Source of the DNA: Luteitalea sp.
Lineage (GTDB): Bacteria; Acidobacteriota; Vicinamibacteria; Vicinamibacterales; Vicinamibacteraceae
Assembly (NCBI GenBank): GCA_009377495.1
Contig: WHTZ01000011.1
Coordinates: 52,443-116,442 of the forward strand
DNA: 64,000 nucleotides
Direction of reading: 5' to 3'
Shown piece by piece: positions 54,391 to 63,978 of this stretch; the stretch's first letter is position 1, and each line of letters opens with the position of its first letter. The notes beneath the pieces are model-generated. The model was not told the DNA's origin. It did no database searches and saw nothing but the letters and a program-made list of their open reading frames with translations. A program made the translations under genes and the position numbers.

Positions 54391-54663
54391 ATGCCCAAAT
54401 TCGTCATCGAGCGTGAGATGCCAGGCGCAGGTTCCCTCTCCCCCGACCAACTGAAGGCCGCTTCGCAGAAATCGTGTAGCGTGCTTGCCGAGATGGGGCC
54501 GTCCATCCAGTGGGTTGAGAGCTTCGTCACCGACGACAAACTGTACTGCATCTATGTCGCACCGGACGAACAGGCCGTGCGCACTCACGCCGCCCGCGGT
54601 GGATTCCCGGCGAACCGCGTCGCTCGCGTGGCGACCGTCATCGATCCCACAACCGCCGAGTAA
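54391..54663 (+). CDS. DUF4242 family protein
   Basis: 90 residues. FVIEREMPGAGSLSPDQL, IQWVESFVTDDKLYCIYVAPDE and HAARGGFPANRVARV match DUF4242 (SCO4226-like), small ferredoxin-fold proteins some of which bind nickel. Function unknown. It stands alone. Confidence 0.85.
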   Translation: MPKFVIEREMPGAGSLSPDQLKAASQKSCSVLAEMGPSIQWVESFVTDDKLYCIYVAPDEQAVRTHAARGGFPANRVARVATVIDPTTAE

Positions 54664-54806
54664 CGACGCTCCCGCGATCGTCTCTCAGGTGGCTGACCCC
54701 TCCGTTTGGATGCAGTCCGGACGTTCAAGCATAGTCGTTCGCGCAGCCCTGAAAACTCAGGGCTCGGCAATTGACAACAGTAGGGACTGTTGGTATAAAC
54801 TCCAAC

Positions 54807-55091
54807 ATGAGGGCCGAGTTGCTGCTTCGCGAGCGTCATCAGCTCGGCGCCGATGCCTTCGCGGAGCTTCGCATTTGGCGGGTGCCGCGCCCCGTGCGTG
54901 GCTCGGGGCACGAATACAAGTACGCCTTGGCCTATGTCGTCGCGGGGAAATGCGTGCTCCGTTACGACAACGAAACTGGGAAGGGTGATCACAGGCACCT
55001 AGGAGCCACCGAAGGAGCTTACACCTTCACGACGCCAGCGCAGCTGCTCGCGGATTTCTGGTCGGACGTCGACCAATGGAGGCCCGAATGA
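54807..55091 (+). CDS. TumE-family toxin (DUF6516)
   Basis: 94 residues. YKYALAYVVAGKCVLRYDNETGKGDHRH is the DUF6516 core with its conserved DNE-GKGDHRH. TumE proteins are toxins paired with a helix-turn-helix antitoxin. The stop overlaps the partner's ATG (ATGA). ATG 54807 chosen over 54771. Confidence 0.8.
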   Translation: MRAELLLRERHQLGADAFAELRIWRVPRPVRGSGHEYKYALAYVVAGKCVLRYDNETGKGDHRHLGATEGAYTFTTPAQLLADFWSDVDQWRPE

Positions 55092-55432
55092 AGACTGTGA
55101 CTCTCTCTGTCGCCTCGCGCGAGAACGTCACGCGCCGGGCGCTGGCGGCCTTCAAAGGCAAACAGCAGGGAGCACATATCTCCTTCGCGTCGGTCGAGCT
55201 ACTCTGGCAAACCTTGACCAAGAAGCGCTGGGAACTGCTGAAGGCCATGACGGCGCAGGGCGCCATGACGATCCGCGAGGCCGCCCGTCGCGTCGGACGC
55301 GATGTGAAGGCGGTACATGGCGACGTGCATGCCCTGCTCAACGCCGGCGTGCTCGATCGGACCGACGACGGCCGCGTGGTTTTTCCGTATGACGCTGTGC
55401 ACGTCGATTTCACGCTGACAAAATCCGCATGA
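55088..55432 (+). CDS. Helix-turn-helix antitoxin partner of TumE
   Basis: 114 residues. ELLKAMTAQGAMTIREAARRVGRDVKAVHGDVHALLNAGVL is a winged helix-turn-helix. Its ATG overlaps the toxin stop, with the toxin gene first. It probably neutralises the toxin and represses the operon. Confidence 0.78.
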   Translation: MKTVTLSVASRENVTRRALAAFKGKQQGAHISFASVELLWQTLTKKRWELLKAMTAQGAMTIREAARRVGRDVKAVHGDVHALLNAGVLDRTDDGRVVFPYDAVHVDFTLTKSA

Positions 55433-55609
55433 CATGACGTGGGAGCACGGCTGCGTCCCCCGCACGAGCTCGTACCGACACGAGTTTCCGCTATGTTCCT
55501 CAATGCCGTGATATAGATCATGCGGCTTTGTAAACAAACGTGTCGAGCTCGGTCCGAACCGGGTTGGCGTGGACGAAGCCCTGACTACCACGACCGTGGG
55601 GAAACGCCG

Positions 55610-56419
55610 GTGTCAAAATCGCCATCGTTCTTGAACCCGTCATCACGCATCAGTGCATCCTCCTTTGACCGGCGTGCGGTCGTGCGCGGCTTGCTCGGTC
55701 TGCCCGTGGCCGTCGGTGCCACCGCCAGCCTCGGTGCAGCGAGTCAGCCGAACGCCGCCGCTGGCGGCGGCTTGACCCTGGCGCCCAAGAGCAAGCTGGT
55801 GATGATTGGTGATTCCATCACCGATGCCGGACGCAAGCGCCCCATCGGCGAAGGCCGCGGCGACGCACTTGGCAGCGGCTACGTGATGATGGTGGACGCG
55901 CTCCTCGGCGCCACTCATCCCTCCCTCGCGATCCGCATTCTCAACATGGGGATCAGCGGCAATACCGTGCGCGATCTCGCCGAGCGCTGGCAAACGGACG
56001 TGTTCGACCTCGAACCGGACTACGTGTCGGTGATGATTGGCGCCAACGACGTCTGGCGGCAGTTCGACTCACCGCTCCGCACAGACCTCCACGTGCCCAT
56101 CGACGAGTACGAACGCACGTATGACCAGCTCATCGCCAACACGCGGTCCCGCGTGAAGGAGATGATGCTCATCACACCGTTCTATCTGGAGCCGAATCGG
56201 AAGGACGCAATGCGTGCCAAGATGGACGCGTACGGCGAGGTCGTGCAGCGTCTCGCTCAGAAGCATGGGACGGTGCTCGTCGACTCGCAGGCGGCGTTCG
56301 ATGAGATTTTGGAGATCGTGTACCCCGCCGCCATCAACTGGGACCGCGTGCACCCCGATCACGTCGGCTCGATGGTCCTGGCACGCGCGTTCGTCAATGG
56401 TGTCGGCTTTCAGTGGTAA
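55610..56419 (+). CDS. Exported SGNH/GDSL esterase
   Basis: 269 residues from GTG 55610. A twin-arginine-like leader (FDRRAVVRGLLGLPVAVG) precedes MIGDSITDAG, NTVRDLAERW, GANDVW and DRVHPDHVG, the four SGNH blocks with Ser, Gly, Asn and His. It likely removes acyl or acetyl groups from a glycan outside the cell. An ATG at 55520 was rejected since the leader begins later. Confidence 0.88.
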   Translation: MSKSPSFLNPSSRISASSFDRRAVVRGLLGLPVAVGATASLGAASQPNAAAGGGLTLAPKSKLVMIGDSITDAGRKRPIGEGRGDALGSGYVMMVDALLGATHPSLAIRILNMGISGNTVRDLAERWQTDVFDLEPDYVSVMIGANDVWRQFDSPLRTDLHVPIDEYERTYDQLIANTRSRVKEMMLITPFYLEPNRKDAMRAKMDAYGEVVQRLAQKHGTVLVDSQAAFDEILEIVYPAAINWDRVHPDHVGSMVLARAFVNGVGFQW

Positions 56420-56453
56420 GGTTGCCCGCATGTGGGGACCGCGTGTGCAGACA

Positions 56454-57779
56454 TCAGCGGTCGTCCGCCTGGGCATGATGTACGACCCGACCGCGGCATT
56501 CCCCCAAGCCAATGCGAGGGGCGCCCTCACGTGCGGCATAGCCCCGCATGATGACCTCGTCCTCGTCTTCCAGAAAGCGGCGCGTTTCTCCCGTGGGCAG
56601 CGTGATCGGCTCGGCGCCCCGCCACGTGAGCTCGAGAAGACAGCCACGAGCGTCCTTGGCGACACCTGACACCGTCCCGCTCGCGATGAGATCGCCCGGC
56701 CTGACGTTGCAACCGTTGCTCGTGTGGTGCGCGACCAGTTGCGCGGCGGTCCAATACATGTCCGAGAACTGACCCCGGCTCAGACGCATCGGGGGCATGC
56801 GATCACGACGCATCGCCGCGGTGCTGAGAAAGGCTTCGAGCGTGAGGGCAAGACCACCTCGCTGCATATCGCGATCGTCGTGGAGATAGGGCAACGGCGG
56901 CGGATCGCCTGAGGGACGCGCGAACGCTGGCACGCGATACGGCTCGAGCGCTTCGAACGTCACAATCCACGGGGAAACGGACGTGAGAAGGCTCTTGCTC
57001 AAGAAGGGGCCGAGCGGCTGAGACTCCCACCGCTGCATGTCACGAGCGGACCAGTCGTTCACCAGGCACACGCCGAAGAGATGCCGATCCGCTTGGTCGA
57101 TGCGAATGGGCTCACCCAGCTGGTTCCCGCGACCGATGATGAAGCCCAGCTCGACCTCGTAGTCCAACATGGCGGTCGGGCCAAAGCTTGGGACGCCATC
57201 GCCCGTCGGCGCGGTCTGGCCGTGCGGACGCACGATCAGCGTGCCGCTCACCACTACCGACGAAGCGCGCCCGTGATAGCCAACCGGAACGAACTTGTAG
57301 TTCGGCAGCAGCGGATCGTTGGGACGCCACATGCGACCAACGTGAGTAGCGTGGGCGAGGGAGGCATAGAAGTCCGTGTAGTCACCGATGATCACGGGCA
57401 GGTGGAGCCTCACGTCGCGCACGGGCACGAGCACCTGCTCCACCAGGGCCTGGTCGCGCGCCGGGCGATCCGTCCGGAGCAGCCGATGCACGGCCTGTCG
57501 CAACTGAGACCAGTCTTCAGGCTCGCGCGCCAGCAGCGCATTGAGTGACGAGCCCGCGCACGCACGAGCCGCGGTTTCCGCGCGTCCCGTGAAGAGCCCC
57601 GCGCGCTCGCACGCCGCCACGTCGAGGACGAAATCGCCAACGGCGATCCCCACACGCGGCGTCGCTTCGTGCTGACGCGTGAACACCCCAAAGGGAAGAT
57701 TCTGAATAGGGAAATCGGTGTTCGGGTCGTTGGCCGAGGTTACCCAGCTTCGGGCCGCCGGATCATGTGTCTCATTCAC
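56454..57779 (-). CDS. fahA: Fumarylacetoacetase
   Basis: 441 residues. IIGDYTDFYASLAHATHVG, LDYEVELGFIIG and NDWSARDMQRWE hold the metal-binding acids, and GPFLSKSLLTS the catalytic Lys region. It splits fumarylacetoacetate into fumarate and acetoacetate, the last step of tyrosine breakdown. GTG at 57779 chosen; a start at 57854 would overlap the previous gene. It is the last gene of the operon. Confidence 0.93.
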   Translation of the reverse strand: MNETHDPAARSWVTSANDPNTDFPIQNLPFGVFTRQHEATPRVGIAVGDFVLDVAACERAGLFTGRAETAARACAGSSLNALLAREPEDWSQLRQAVHRLLRTDRPARDQALVEQVLVPVRDVRLHLPVIIGDYTDFYASLAHATHVGRMWRPNDPLLPNYKFVPVGYHGRASSVVVSGTLIVRPHGQTAPTGDGVPSFGPTAMLDYEVELGFIIGRGNQLGEPIRIDQADRHLFGVCLVNDWSARDMQRWESQPLGPFLSKSLLTSVSPWIVTFEALEPYRVPAFARPSGDPPPLPYLHDDRDMQRGGLALTLEAFLSTAAMRRDRMPPMRLSRGQFSDMYWTAAQLVAHHTSNGCNVRPGDLIASGTVSGVAKDARGCLLELTWRGAEPITLPTGETRRFLEDEDEVIMRGYAAREGAPRIGLGECRGRVVHHAQADDR

Positions 57780-57802
57780 AAGTATCAAGACGCCTGGCGC
57801 GT

Positions 57803-58750
57803 CTATATCCAGCCGAGCGCTTGGAGCTCCTCGATTGGCTCCTCGAATGAGCACGACCCGAACGCCACCGCAAAACGCCTACGCGCAAGCTCGATCCTGT
57901 CGACACGCAACGCCACGGCATCGGCCCACGCCACGCGCTGGTCGTCGACCACCAGCAACCGCGGATCGTCGAGATCGAGAATCCGCTCGACGTCTTCTCG
58001 AATCTGCTGCGGATCATGGCCACGACTGATGGCGTCCCAGGCGAATGCGGCGGCGAGAAACAGATTGAGGAAGCCTGGCGTGATGGTCGTGGTGCTCTCC
58101 GCGTCGTAGGTCAAGCGGTGTGGGCCGCGGACGGCGTGGTGAAGGCCGGCCGTCGCCTTCATGCGAGCACGGCCAGCCGCGCAGGTGACGATGACGTGCG
58201 CGAGCGCCGCGGATGATGGGAACGCATCCAGGACGACGCCTCCGGTCCGCACCTTCACACCAGCGCCCGCCGCGCGCGCCGCGTTGACCAGCGCTTCCAA
58301 CTGGTCGTCGATGGGCACCTCGCAGAAGCAGGTCAACCCCGCGGCGACAAATGGCCGCGCACGCGTGATATCGGCAAGACGGGCTGTTTTGACCTCGACG
58401 ACATCGATATGGGCGGCACCGAGGTCCGCACGACCGGCGTGACGGTCGTTGAACGCGTGGACCCGCGCAACATCGCGGGACGGGTCGGCGCTACCGAGGA
58501 CGCTCACGGGCCACGGTACCGCGCCTGCGCCGCGCGGCAGGATTCGCGTGGTGGCCGTCTCGAACCGCTCGAGGTGATCCAGCGGCACGACGAACCGTCC
58601 GAGCAGCCACGCCTGTGGACCACTGCAGAAGACCCCATAGCGCTCGACCGCCTCGTCCATCGAGAGGCCGGCCGGAGGGAAGAGGCCGGCATAGTCGATG
58701 AGGCCGGTGAGGAGTGTCCGAGCGGCCCGGGTCACGGTTGTACTCGGCAT
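57803..58750 (-). CDS. Unknown protein in the homogentisate operon
   Basis: 315 residues. I do not recognise a family. The sequence mixes alpha and beta character (LLTGLIDYAGLFPPAGLSMDEAVERY, VEVKTARLADI, GVKVRTGGVVLDAFPS, LTYDAESTTTITPGFLNLFLA) and could be a TIM-barrel-like enzyme. It lies between hmgA and fahA where maleylacetoacetate isomerase often sits, so it may supply that step or be accessory. ATG at 58750. Confidence 0.75.
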   Translation of the reverse strand: MPSTTVTRAARTLLTGLIDYAGLFPPAGLSMDEAVERYGVFCSGPQAWLLGRFVVPLDHLERFETATTRILPRGAGAVPWPVSVLGSADPSRDVARVHAFNDRHAGRADLGAAHIDVVEVKTARLADITRARPFVAAGLTCFCEVPIDDQLEALVNAARAAGAGVKVRTGGVVLDAFPSSAALAHVIVTCAAGRARMKATAGLHHAVRGPHRLTYDAESTTTITPGFLNLFLAAAFAWDAISRGHDPQQIREDVERILDLDDPRLLVVDDQRVAWADAVALRVDRIELARRRFAVAFGSCSFEEPIEELQALGWI

Positions 58751-58847
58751 ATATGCAAGGATCGGGCGCAGCCCTGTCACAGATTTCTGTTCTGTACTGA
58801 CCGGAAAGCGGAGACAGCCCTCGTGTTCCGACGCTCTCGAATCGAAT

Positions 58848-60008
58848 CTAGTCGGGCTCGACCCAGGAGCGATAGTAGCTCTTGTCTTCAATGCCAAGGG
58901 CTTGACGGCTCACTCGCAACGGATGGAAGGTGTCCAGCATCACCGCGAGCTCATCGGTGCGGGACTGGCCGAGGGATTGCTCGACCCGTCCGGGGTGCGG
59001 GCCGTGCGGCACGCCATCCGGGTGCAGCGTCACGGAGCCATACTCGATGCCCTTACGACTCATGAACTCGGCGCTCGCATAGTAGAGCACTTCGTCGGAC
59101 ATGACATTCGAGTGATTGTATGGCACCGGCACGGCGTCAGCGTCGAAATCGTACGGGCGCGGGCAGAACGAACAGACGACGAAGTTGTCGCCCTCGAAGG
59201 TCTGATGCGTGGGCGGCGGCAAATGCACGCGGCCAACCCGTGGCTCGAAATCACCGATGTTGAATGCCCAGGGATAGTAGTAGCCGTCCCATCCCACCAC
59301 GTCGAACGGGTGATGGTCGAGCACGAACTCCGTGAGGTGATGGTCTTTCTTGACGACAAGGCGGAACTCTCCTCGCTCATCGTGCACCTCGAGCGCCCTC
59401 GGCCGGCGAATGTCGCGCTCCGAGTACGGCGCGTTCTCCATGAGCTGCCCGTGCTCGTTGCGATACCGCTTCGGCGTACGAATGTAGCCGCTGCTCTCGA
59501 TGACGAGGCACCGCACCGGTGTCTTCGTGAACCGGAACCGGTGCAGGACGCTGCGCGGGATGACCAGGTAATCGCCTTGGCCGAATGGGATGTCGCCCAT
59601 GACGCTCTCGAGCACGCCCTCGCCTTCCGTCACGTACACGAGCTCGTCGCCCTGGGCGTTCCGATAGAAATAGTCGTCTTCGCGCTGAGGTTGGACGACA
59701 TCAATCGCGACGTCCGCGTTATAGAGGAGCGGCAGCCGGTCGGCCGTGATGCTCGGCGTTGCGGGAAGCCCGGCGGTCAAGAAGTGGCGATGCTTGAATT
59801 GACGCGGCGCCTCTTCCTCCCAGCGCAGCGCTTTGAGCGGTCGGACCTCGCGGATCTGCGTCGGGTGCTGCAGGTGGTACAGCAGAGACGCGGGTCCGGT
59901 GAACCCCTTGTTGCCCATCAGCTCCTCGTAGTAGAGCCCGCCACCCTCCCGTCGGAACGCCACGTGCCGCTTGTGCGGCACTTGTCCAAGCTGGTGGTAG
60001 ATGGGCAT
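58848..60008 (-). CDS. hmgA: Homogentisate 1,2-dioxygenase
   Basis: 386 residues. LGQVPHKRHVAFR, YHLQHPTQI, FVLDHHPFDVVGWDGYYYPWAFNI and PYNHSNVMSDEVLYY are characteristic. It opens the ring of homogentisate to maleylacetoacetate using iron. It starts with ATG 60008 behind a GGAGG site. Second gene of the operon. Confidence 0.94.
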   Translation of the reverse strand: MPIYHQLGQVPHKRHVAFRREGGGLYYEELMGNKGFTGPASLLYHLQHPTQIREVRPLKALRWEEEAPRQFKHRHFLTAGLPATPSITADRLPLLYNADVAIDVVQPQREDDYFYRNAQGDELVYVTEGEGVLESVMGDIPFGQGDYLVIPRSVLHRFRFTKTPVRCLVIESSGYIRTPKRYRNEHGQLMENAPYSERDIRRPRALEVHDERGEFRLVVKKDHHLTEFVLDHHPFDVVGWDGYYYPWAFNIGDFEPRVGRVHLPPPTHQTFEGDNFVVCSFCPRPYDFDADAVPVPYNHSNVMSDEVLYYASAEFMSRKGIEYGSVTLHPDGVPHGPHPGRVEQSLGQSRTDELAVMLDTFHPLRVSRQALGIEDKSYYRSWVEPD

Positions 60009-60107
60009 GCGGTACCTCCATGTCGGTCTGTCAATGCACAATGCTCAATGCCCAATGCCCAACGCCCAATAGGGGGCGCGCGGACGACGCGGGTGTACTG
60101 CATTGAT

Positions 60108-61196
60108 TCACAGGTTCCCCCTCAGCGCTTGCTCCTGCTCGATCGCTTCGAACAAGGCCTTGAAGTTGCCCTTCCCAAAGCCGCGGCTCCCCTTACGCTG
60201 GATGATCTCGAAGAAGAGCGTGGGTCGGTCCTCGACCGGGCGCGTGAAGAGCTGCAGGAGATAGCCGTCCTCGTCGCGGTCCACGAGGATACCGAGCTGG
60301 CGAACCGTGTCCACCGCCTCATCGATCTCGCCCACACGGGATGGAAGCACGTCGTAGTAGGCGTCGGGCACTCGCAGAAACTCGACACCGCGCTCGCGTA
60401 GGCGACCGACCGTTGCCGTGATGTCCTCGCTGAGCAGTGCGATGTGCTGTACGCCTGGCCCGCCGTAGTAGTCGAGATACTCATCGATTTGACTCTTCCG
60501 CTTCCCGGCCGCCGGCTCGTTGATCGGAAACTTGATGGCGTAGGCGTCGTCCGACATCACGATGCTCATGAGCGCGCTGTAGTCGGTTGAGATGTCCTTG
60601 TCATCGAAGCTGATATAACGCTTGAATCCGAGCACGCGGCTATACCATTCCGCCCACTCGTTCATCTTCCCCAGCTCGACGTTCCCGACAATGTGATCGA
60701 CGCGGAGCAGGCCAGCACACGGAACAGCCACGTCCTGTGGGCGAAATCCGGGCAGAAACGGGCCTTCGTAGTCCACGTACGAGATGAACGAGTGCAGCGT
60801 GTCGCCGTACGCGTGAATGGCGGCATGTCGAACCGCGCCGTGCTCGTCGCGCGTCTCATGCGGCTCGACAGCCGCGGCAGCGCCACGTCGGACAGCCTCT
60901 TCGAACGCCCGGTCAGCGTCCTCGACATGAAACGCGATGTCGCGCACGCCGTCGCCATGCCGCTGGACGTGCGCCGCATCAGCACCATCAGGGCTCAGTG
61001 GCGTGACGAGTACGAGCCGGATCTTCCCCTGCTCCAATACATACGATGCCGCATCACGGTGCCCGGTCTCGAGGCCGGCGTAGGCCACCTGCGAGAAGCC
61101 GAACGTGTGACGGTAGTAGTGCGCCGCCTGCTTGGCATTGCCCACGAGAAACCCCACATGATGAATGCTCTTCAATCGGAGCGGGTTCTCATGCAT
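60108..61196 (-). CDS. hpd: 4-Hydroxyphenylpyruvate dioxygenase
   Basis: 362 residues, two vicinal-oxygen-chelate domains. Iron ligands are His168 ([10 protein letters not shown]), His251 ([12 protein letters not shown]) and Glu330 ([10 protein letters not shown]). It converts 4-hydroxyphenylpyruvate to homogentisate. ATG 61196 follows GGGGGA; a TTG at 61208 is less likely. First gene of the operon, upstream of hmgA. Confidence 0.95.
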   Translation of the reverse strand: MHENPLRLKSIHHVGFLVGNAKQAAHYYRHTFGFSQVAYAGLETGHRDAASYVLEQGKIRLVLVTPLSPDGADAAHVQRHGDGVRDIAFHVEDADRAFEEAVRRGAAAAVEPHETRDEHGAVRHAAIHAYGDTLHSFISYVDYEGPFLPGFRPQDVAVPCAGLLRVDHIVGNVELGKMNEWAEWYSRVLGFKRYISFDDKDISTDYSALMSIVMSDDAYAIKFPINEPAAGKRKSQIDEYLDYYGGPGVQHIALLSEDITATVGRLRERGVEFLRVPDAYYDVLPSRVGEIDEAVDTVRQLGILVDRDEDGYLLQLFTRPVEDRPTLFFEIIQRKGSRGFGKGNFKALFEAIEQEQALRGNL

Positions 61197-61252
61197 GCAT
61201 TCCCCCAATGGTCGGCATCTTAGGACATCATACAGGGGAAAGAAGGACCCGA

Positions 61253-61420
61253 GTGCTTAACGGAAATGGGGGCCGCGACAGTTCTGAGATGGAGAAGGCG
61301 AGACTCGGAGGCACGGAAAAAGGGGACAGGCCCCTTTTCGGGAACCAACGCCGTCGAAAAAGGGGCCTGTCCCCTTTTTCCGCGCCTCCGAGTCTCGCGA
61401 CCCCCACAACCGTTAAGCAC
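61253..61420. repeat. 168-base nested palindrome
   Basis: Three perfect nested arms: 11 bases (61253-61263 and 61410-61420), 14 bases (61299-61312 and 61384-61397) and 24 bases (61315-61338 and 61358-61381) containing GGGGACAGGCCCC. Imperfect pairing continues outward. It lies between divergent genes, so it is no terminator. Confidence 0.85.
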
Positions 61421-61492
61421 CCAAAGGTACCCGGTTCCTTTTTCCCGTTTTCCTGATTCCTGTATACTGCGCTCGAAGGACACTCGCTCGAC

Positions 61493-62551
61493 GTGCCAGC
61501 GCCCATCGAGCCGCTCACCCGCGCGCGCATCCTGATCGTCGACGATCAGACCTCGACCGTGCGCCTCCTCGAGCGGCTTCTCACCACCGGCGGCTACTCC
61601 AACATCCACGCGACCACGGACCCGCGGCGCACAGCCGAGATGGTGGACCGGCTGGCGCCGGATCTCGTCTTGCTCGACCTGCACATGCCAGACGTCGACG
61701 GCTTCGAGGTCATGCAGTCGTTGGCGCCCCGTGTGGCCGTCGATCGATTCCTCCCGATCCTCGTGGTCACAGCCGACTCCACGCTCGAGAGCCGCCAGCA
61801 CGCGCTCAGCGCCGGCGCGCGCGACTTCTTGCAGAAGCCGTTCGACGCCGTCGAAGCGCTGCTCCGCATCCGCAATCTCCTGCTCACACGCTTCCTCTAT
61901 CTCCAACTCGAGCGCGAGAAGGACGGGCTGGAGCGCACCGTCAAGGAGCGCACACGCAAGCTAGAGGCCGTTCCGAACGAGATCCTCGATCGCTTGGCGC
62001 GTGCCGCAGAGGACCGCGACGACAACACGGGCGAGCATGCCCGTCGCGTGGGCTGGTTGGCTGGCCAGATTGCGGAGGCACTCGGTCGACCACAACGCGA
62101 GTGTGAGCTCGTTGCACGCGCCGCCACCCTCCACGACGTGGGCAAGATCGGCATCCCGGACGCCGTGCTCCTCAAGGAAGGCACGCTCGCGGCCGATGAA
62201 ATGGCCGTCATGCAGGATCACACGACGATTGGGGCGCGCATCCTGTCAGGGAGCCGGAGCGAGCTGCTCCGCCTGGCCGAGACGATTGCGCTGCACCACC
62301 ACGAGCGGTGGGCTGGTGGGGGCTATCCGACCGGTCTGGTGGGCGCAGCGATCCCGCTGGCCGCGCGCATGACGCACGTGGCGGACGCGTTCGATGCGAT
62401 GACGCACCCCCGCCGATATAGACGTGTCCTCACCGAAGACGAAGCGTTGGCGGTCATTCGAGAGGAGGCGGGGAAGGAGTTCGATCCCGACGTGGTCGAA
62501 GCCTTCCTCGCAATCCGAACAGGGGCACAGTCGTCGCTTTCCGCTGAGTGA
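61493..62551 (+). CDS. Response regulator with HD-GYP phosphodiesterase domain
   Basis: 352 residues. Receiver domain: ILIVDDQTS (Asp17-18), phospho-acceptor Asp62 in LVLLDLHMPDVDG, and Lys in FLQKPFD. A helix leads to an HD-GYP domain: TGEHARRVGWL, LHDVGKIGIPD and HHHERWAGGGYP. The GYP motif reads GGGYP. It likely degrades cyclic-di-GMP when phosphorylated, possibly tuning exopolysaccharide output. No histidine kinase is adjacent. GTG start. Confidence 0.92.
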   Translation: MPAPIEPLTRARILIVDDQTSTVRLLERLLTTGGYSNIHATTDPRRTAEMVDRLAPDLVLLDLHMPDVDGFEVMQSLAPRVAVDRFLPILVVTADSTLESRQHALSAGARDFLQKPFDAVEALLRIRNLLLTRFLYLQLEREKDGLERTVKERTRKLEAVPNEILDRLARAAEDRDDNTGEHARRVGWLAGQIAEALGRPQRECELVARAATLHDVGKIGIPDAVLLKEGTLAADEMAVMQDHTTIGARILSGSRSELLRLAETIALHHHERWAGGGYPTGLVGAAIPLAARMTHVADAFDAMTHPRRYRRVLTEDEALAVIREEAGKEFDPDVVEAFLAIRTGAQSSLSAE

Positions 62552-62574
62552 GAAACGGGGACCGCCCTCGTTTT

Positions 62575-63978
62575 TCACTCCCCGCGCATCCGAGGCGGCC
62601 CATTAATCCATAACACGACCGCTAGACCGACGCCGCTCGCGCAAAGGCCCACCACCTCCGGCTGTACGAAGCCCACGCCTTGGCCGTCGGTGGCCACAAA
62701 GAACGCCGCCCACGCGCAAAGACCTGCCCCGATCGCCGCGAGCGCCTCCGGTGTGCCGGCACGCCGGATGTGCAGACCTGCCACAATCGGCACGAAGAGA
62801 CACACGGTCATGACGCTGTAGAAGATCTTCAGCGTGGCAATGATCGACGCGGCAGACGCGGCCAACACGACACCGAGCGCACCGCCGACGATGGCTGCCC
62901 AGCGCGCGACCCGCAAGACTTCCGCGTCGCTCGCTGACGGGCGCACGAACCCCTTGTACAGATCCTGCGACATGGACGTCGCGAGCATGAACAGGATGGT
63001 GTCGGCGGTGCTCACCTCCGCGGAAAAGAGCGCGGCCAGACCGAGGCTTCCCAGCCACACTGGCACGTGGTGCAGGAGCAGCGTGGGCAGCGCGAGCTCG
63101 GGGTCAGCGAGCGCCGGCGCAGCGGCGCGAGCGACCATGCCGAGCAACGCCGCCACGAACGCGTAGAGCAACAGCACCCCAGCGTTGAGGCCGACACCAC
63201 GCCGCACGGCGCGGACATCGCGCGCGCCATACACCTTCTGAACGAGGCCCGGCGAGATCATGAAGGCTGGCGCGAGCATCGGGACGAGGACCCAGCCAGC
63301 CCCAGCGCCGTGCCAAAAGCTCCAATACGTGTCAAGGGATCGCGTGGGCGCCCTGACGGCAGCCCATCCACCAAGGTTCATAACGGCCACGGCCAATACG
63401 GTGCAGAGACCGACGAGCAGGACCGCCAATTGCACGAGATTGACCCGCGCCGACGAGAACAGTCCTCCCGCCACGAAGTACGTGGTCATCACCAGGCCGC
63501 CAATCACAGAGCCCGCGAGCCTGGGAATTCCCGCGACCACCTCCAACACCAAGGCCAGCGCGATGAGTTGGGCCGCGAGAATCACGAGCGTGTTGAACCA
63601 CAGCAGAGAGGCCACGACGCCGCGGACCGACCGGCCGTACCGAAGCTCCAGGTAATCGCCGACCGTCCGTAGGTCGTGCTTGGCCGCAATGCGCCACAAC
63701 CGCGGTCCGACCCAGAGCGCCAGCGCCACTGAGCCAATGCCCGCTGATCCCACCCACCACCACGCGCTCAGACCAGCGCGATAGCCCAACCCCGCGGCGC
63801 CCACGCTGGTACCGGCTCCGATGTTGGCGGCCAACAATGTCGCGGACAGCAATCCTGGGCCGAGGCCGCGTCCAGCCACGAAGAAGTCGGCCGCGGTACG
63901 CACCTTCCGGCCGGCCCATACGCCCAGCAGGATGAGCAACGCCGAGTAACCGAGAATGAGCGCGAGCTGGGGGTTCAT
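62575..63978 (-). CDS. Sodium:solute symporter family transporter
   Basis: 467 residues with about thirteen membrane segments. LLGVWAGRKVRTAADFFVAGRGLG, AANIGAGTSVGAAGLGYRAG and ALFSAEVSTADTILFMLATSMSQDLYKGF are SSS family features. It couples sodium entry to uptake of a small solute; substrate unknown. The last 22 bases of the window are upstream of it. Confidence 0.9.
   Translation of the reverse strand: MNPQLALILGYSALLILLGVWAGRKVRTAADFFVAGRGLGPGLLSATLLAANIGAGTSVGAAGLGYRAGLSAWWWVGSAGIGSVALALWVGPRLWRIAAKHDLRTVGDYLELRYGRSVRGVVASLLWFNTLVILAAQLIALALVLEVVAGIPRLAGSVIGGLVMTTYFVAGGLFSSARVNLVQLAVLLVGLCTVLAVAVMNLGGWAAVRAPTRSLDTYWSFWHGAGAGWVLVPMLAPAFMISPGLVQKVYGARDVRAVRRGVGLNAGVLLLYAFVAALLGMVARAAAPALADPELALPTLLLHHVPVWLGSLGLAALFSAEVSTADTILFMLATSMSQDLYKGFVRPSASDAEVLRVARWAAIVGGALGVVLAASAASIIATLKIFYSVMTVCLFVPIVAGLHIRRAGTPEALAAIGAGLCAWAAFFVATDGQGVGFVQPEVVGLCASGVGLAVVLWINGPPRMRGE

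Noticed and set aside
58698..60401. 567-codon plus-strand open frame
   Set aside because: Antisense to hmgA and its neighbours.
61220..61906. 228-codon minus-strand open frame
   Set aside because: Covers the nested palindrome and runs antisense to the response regulator.
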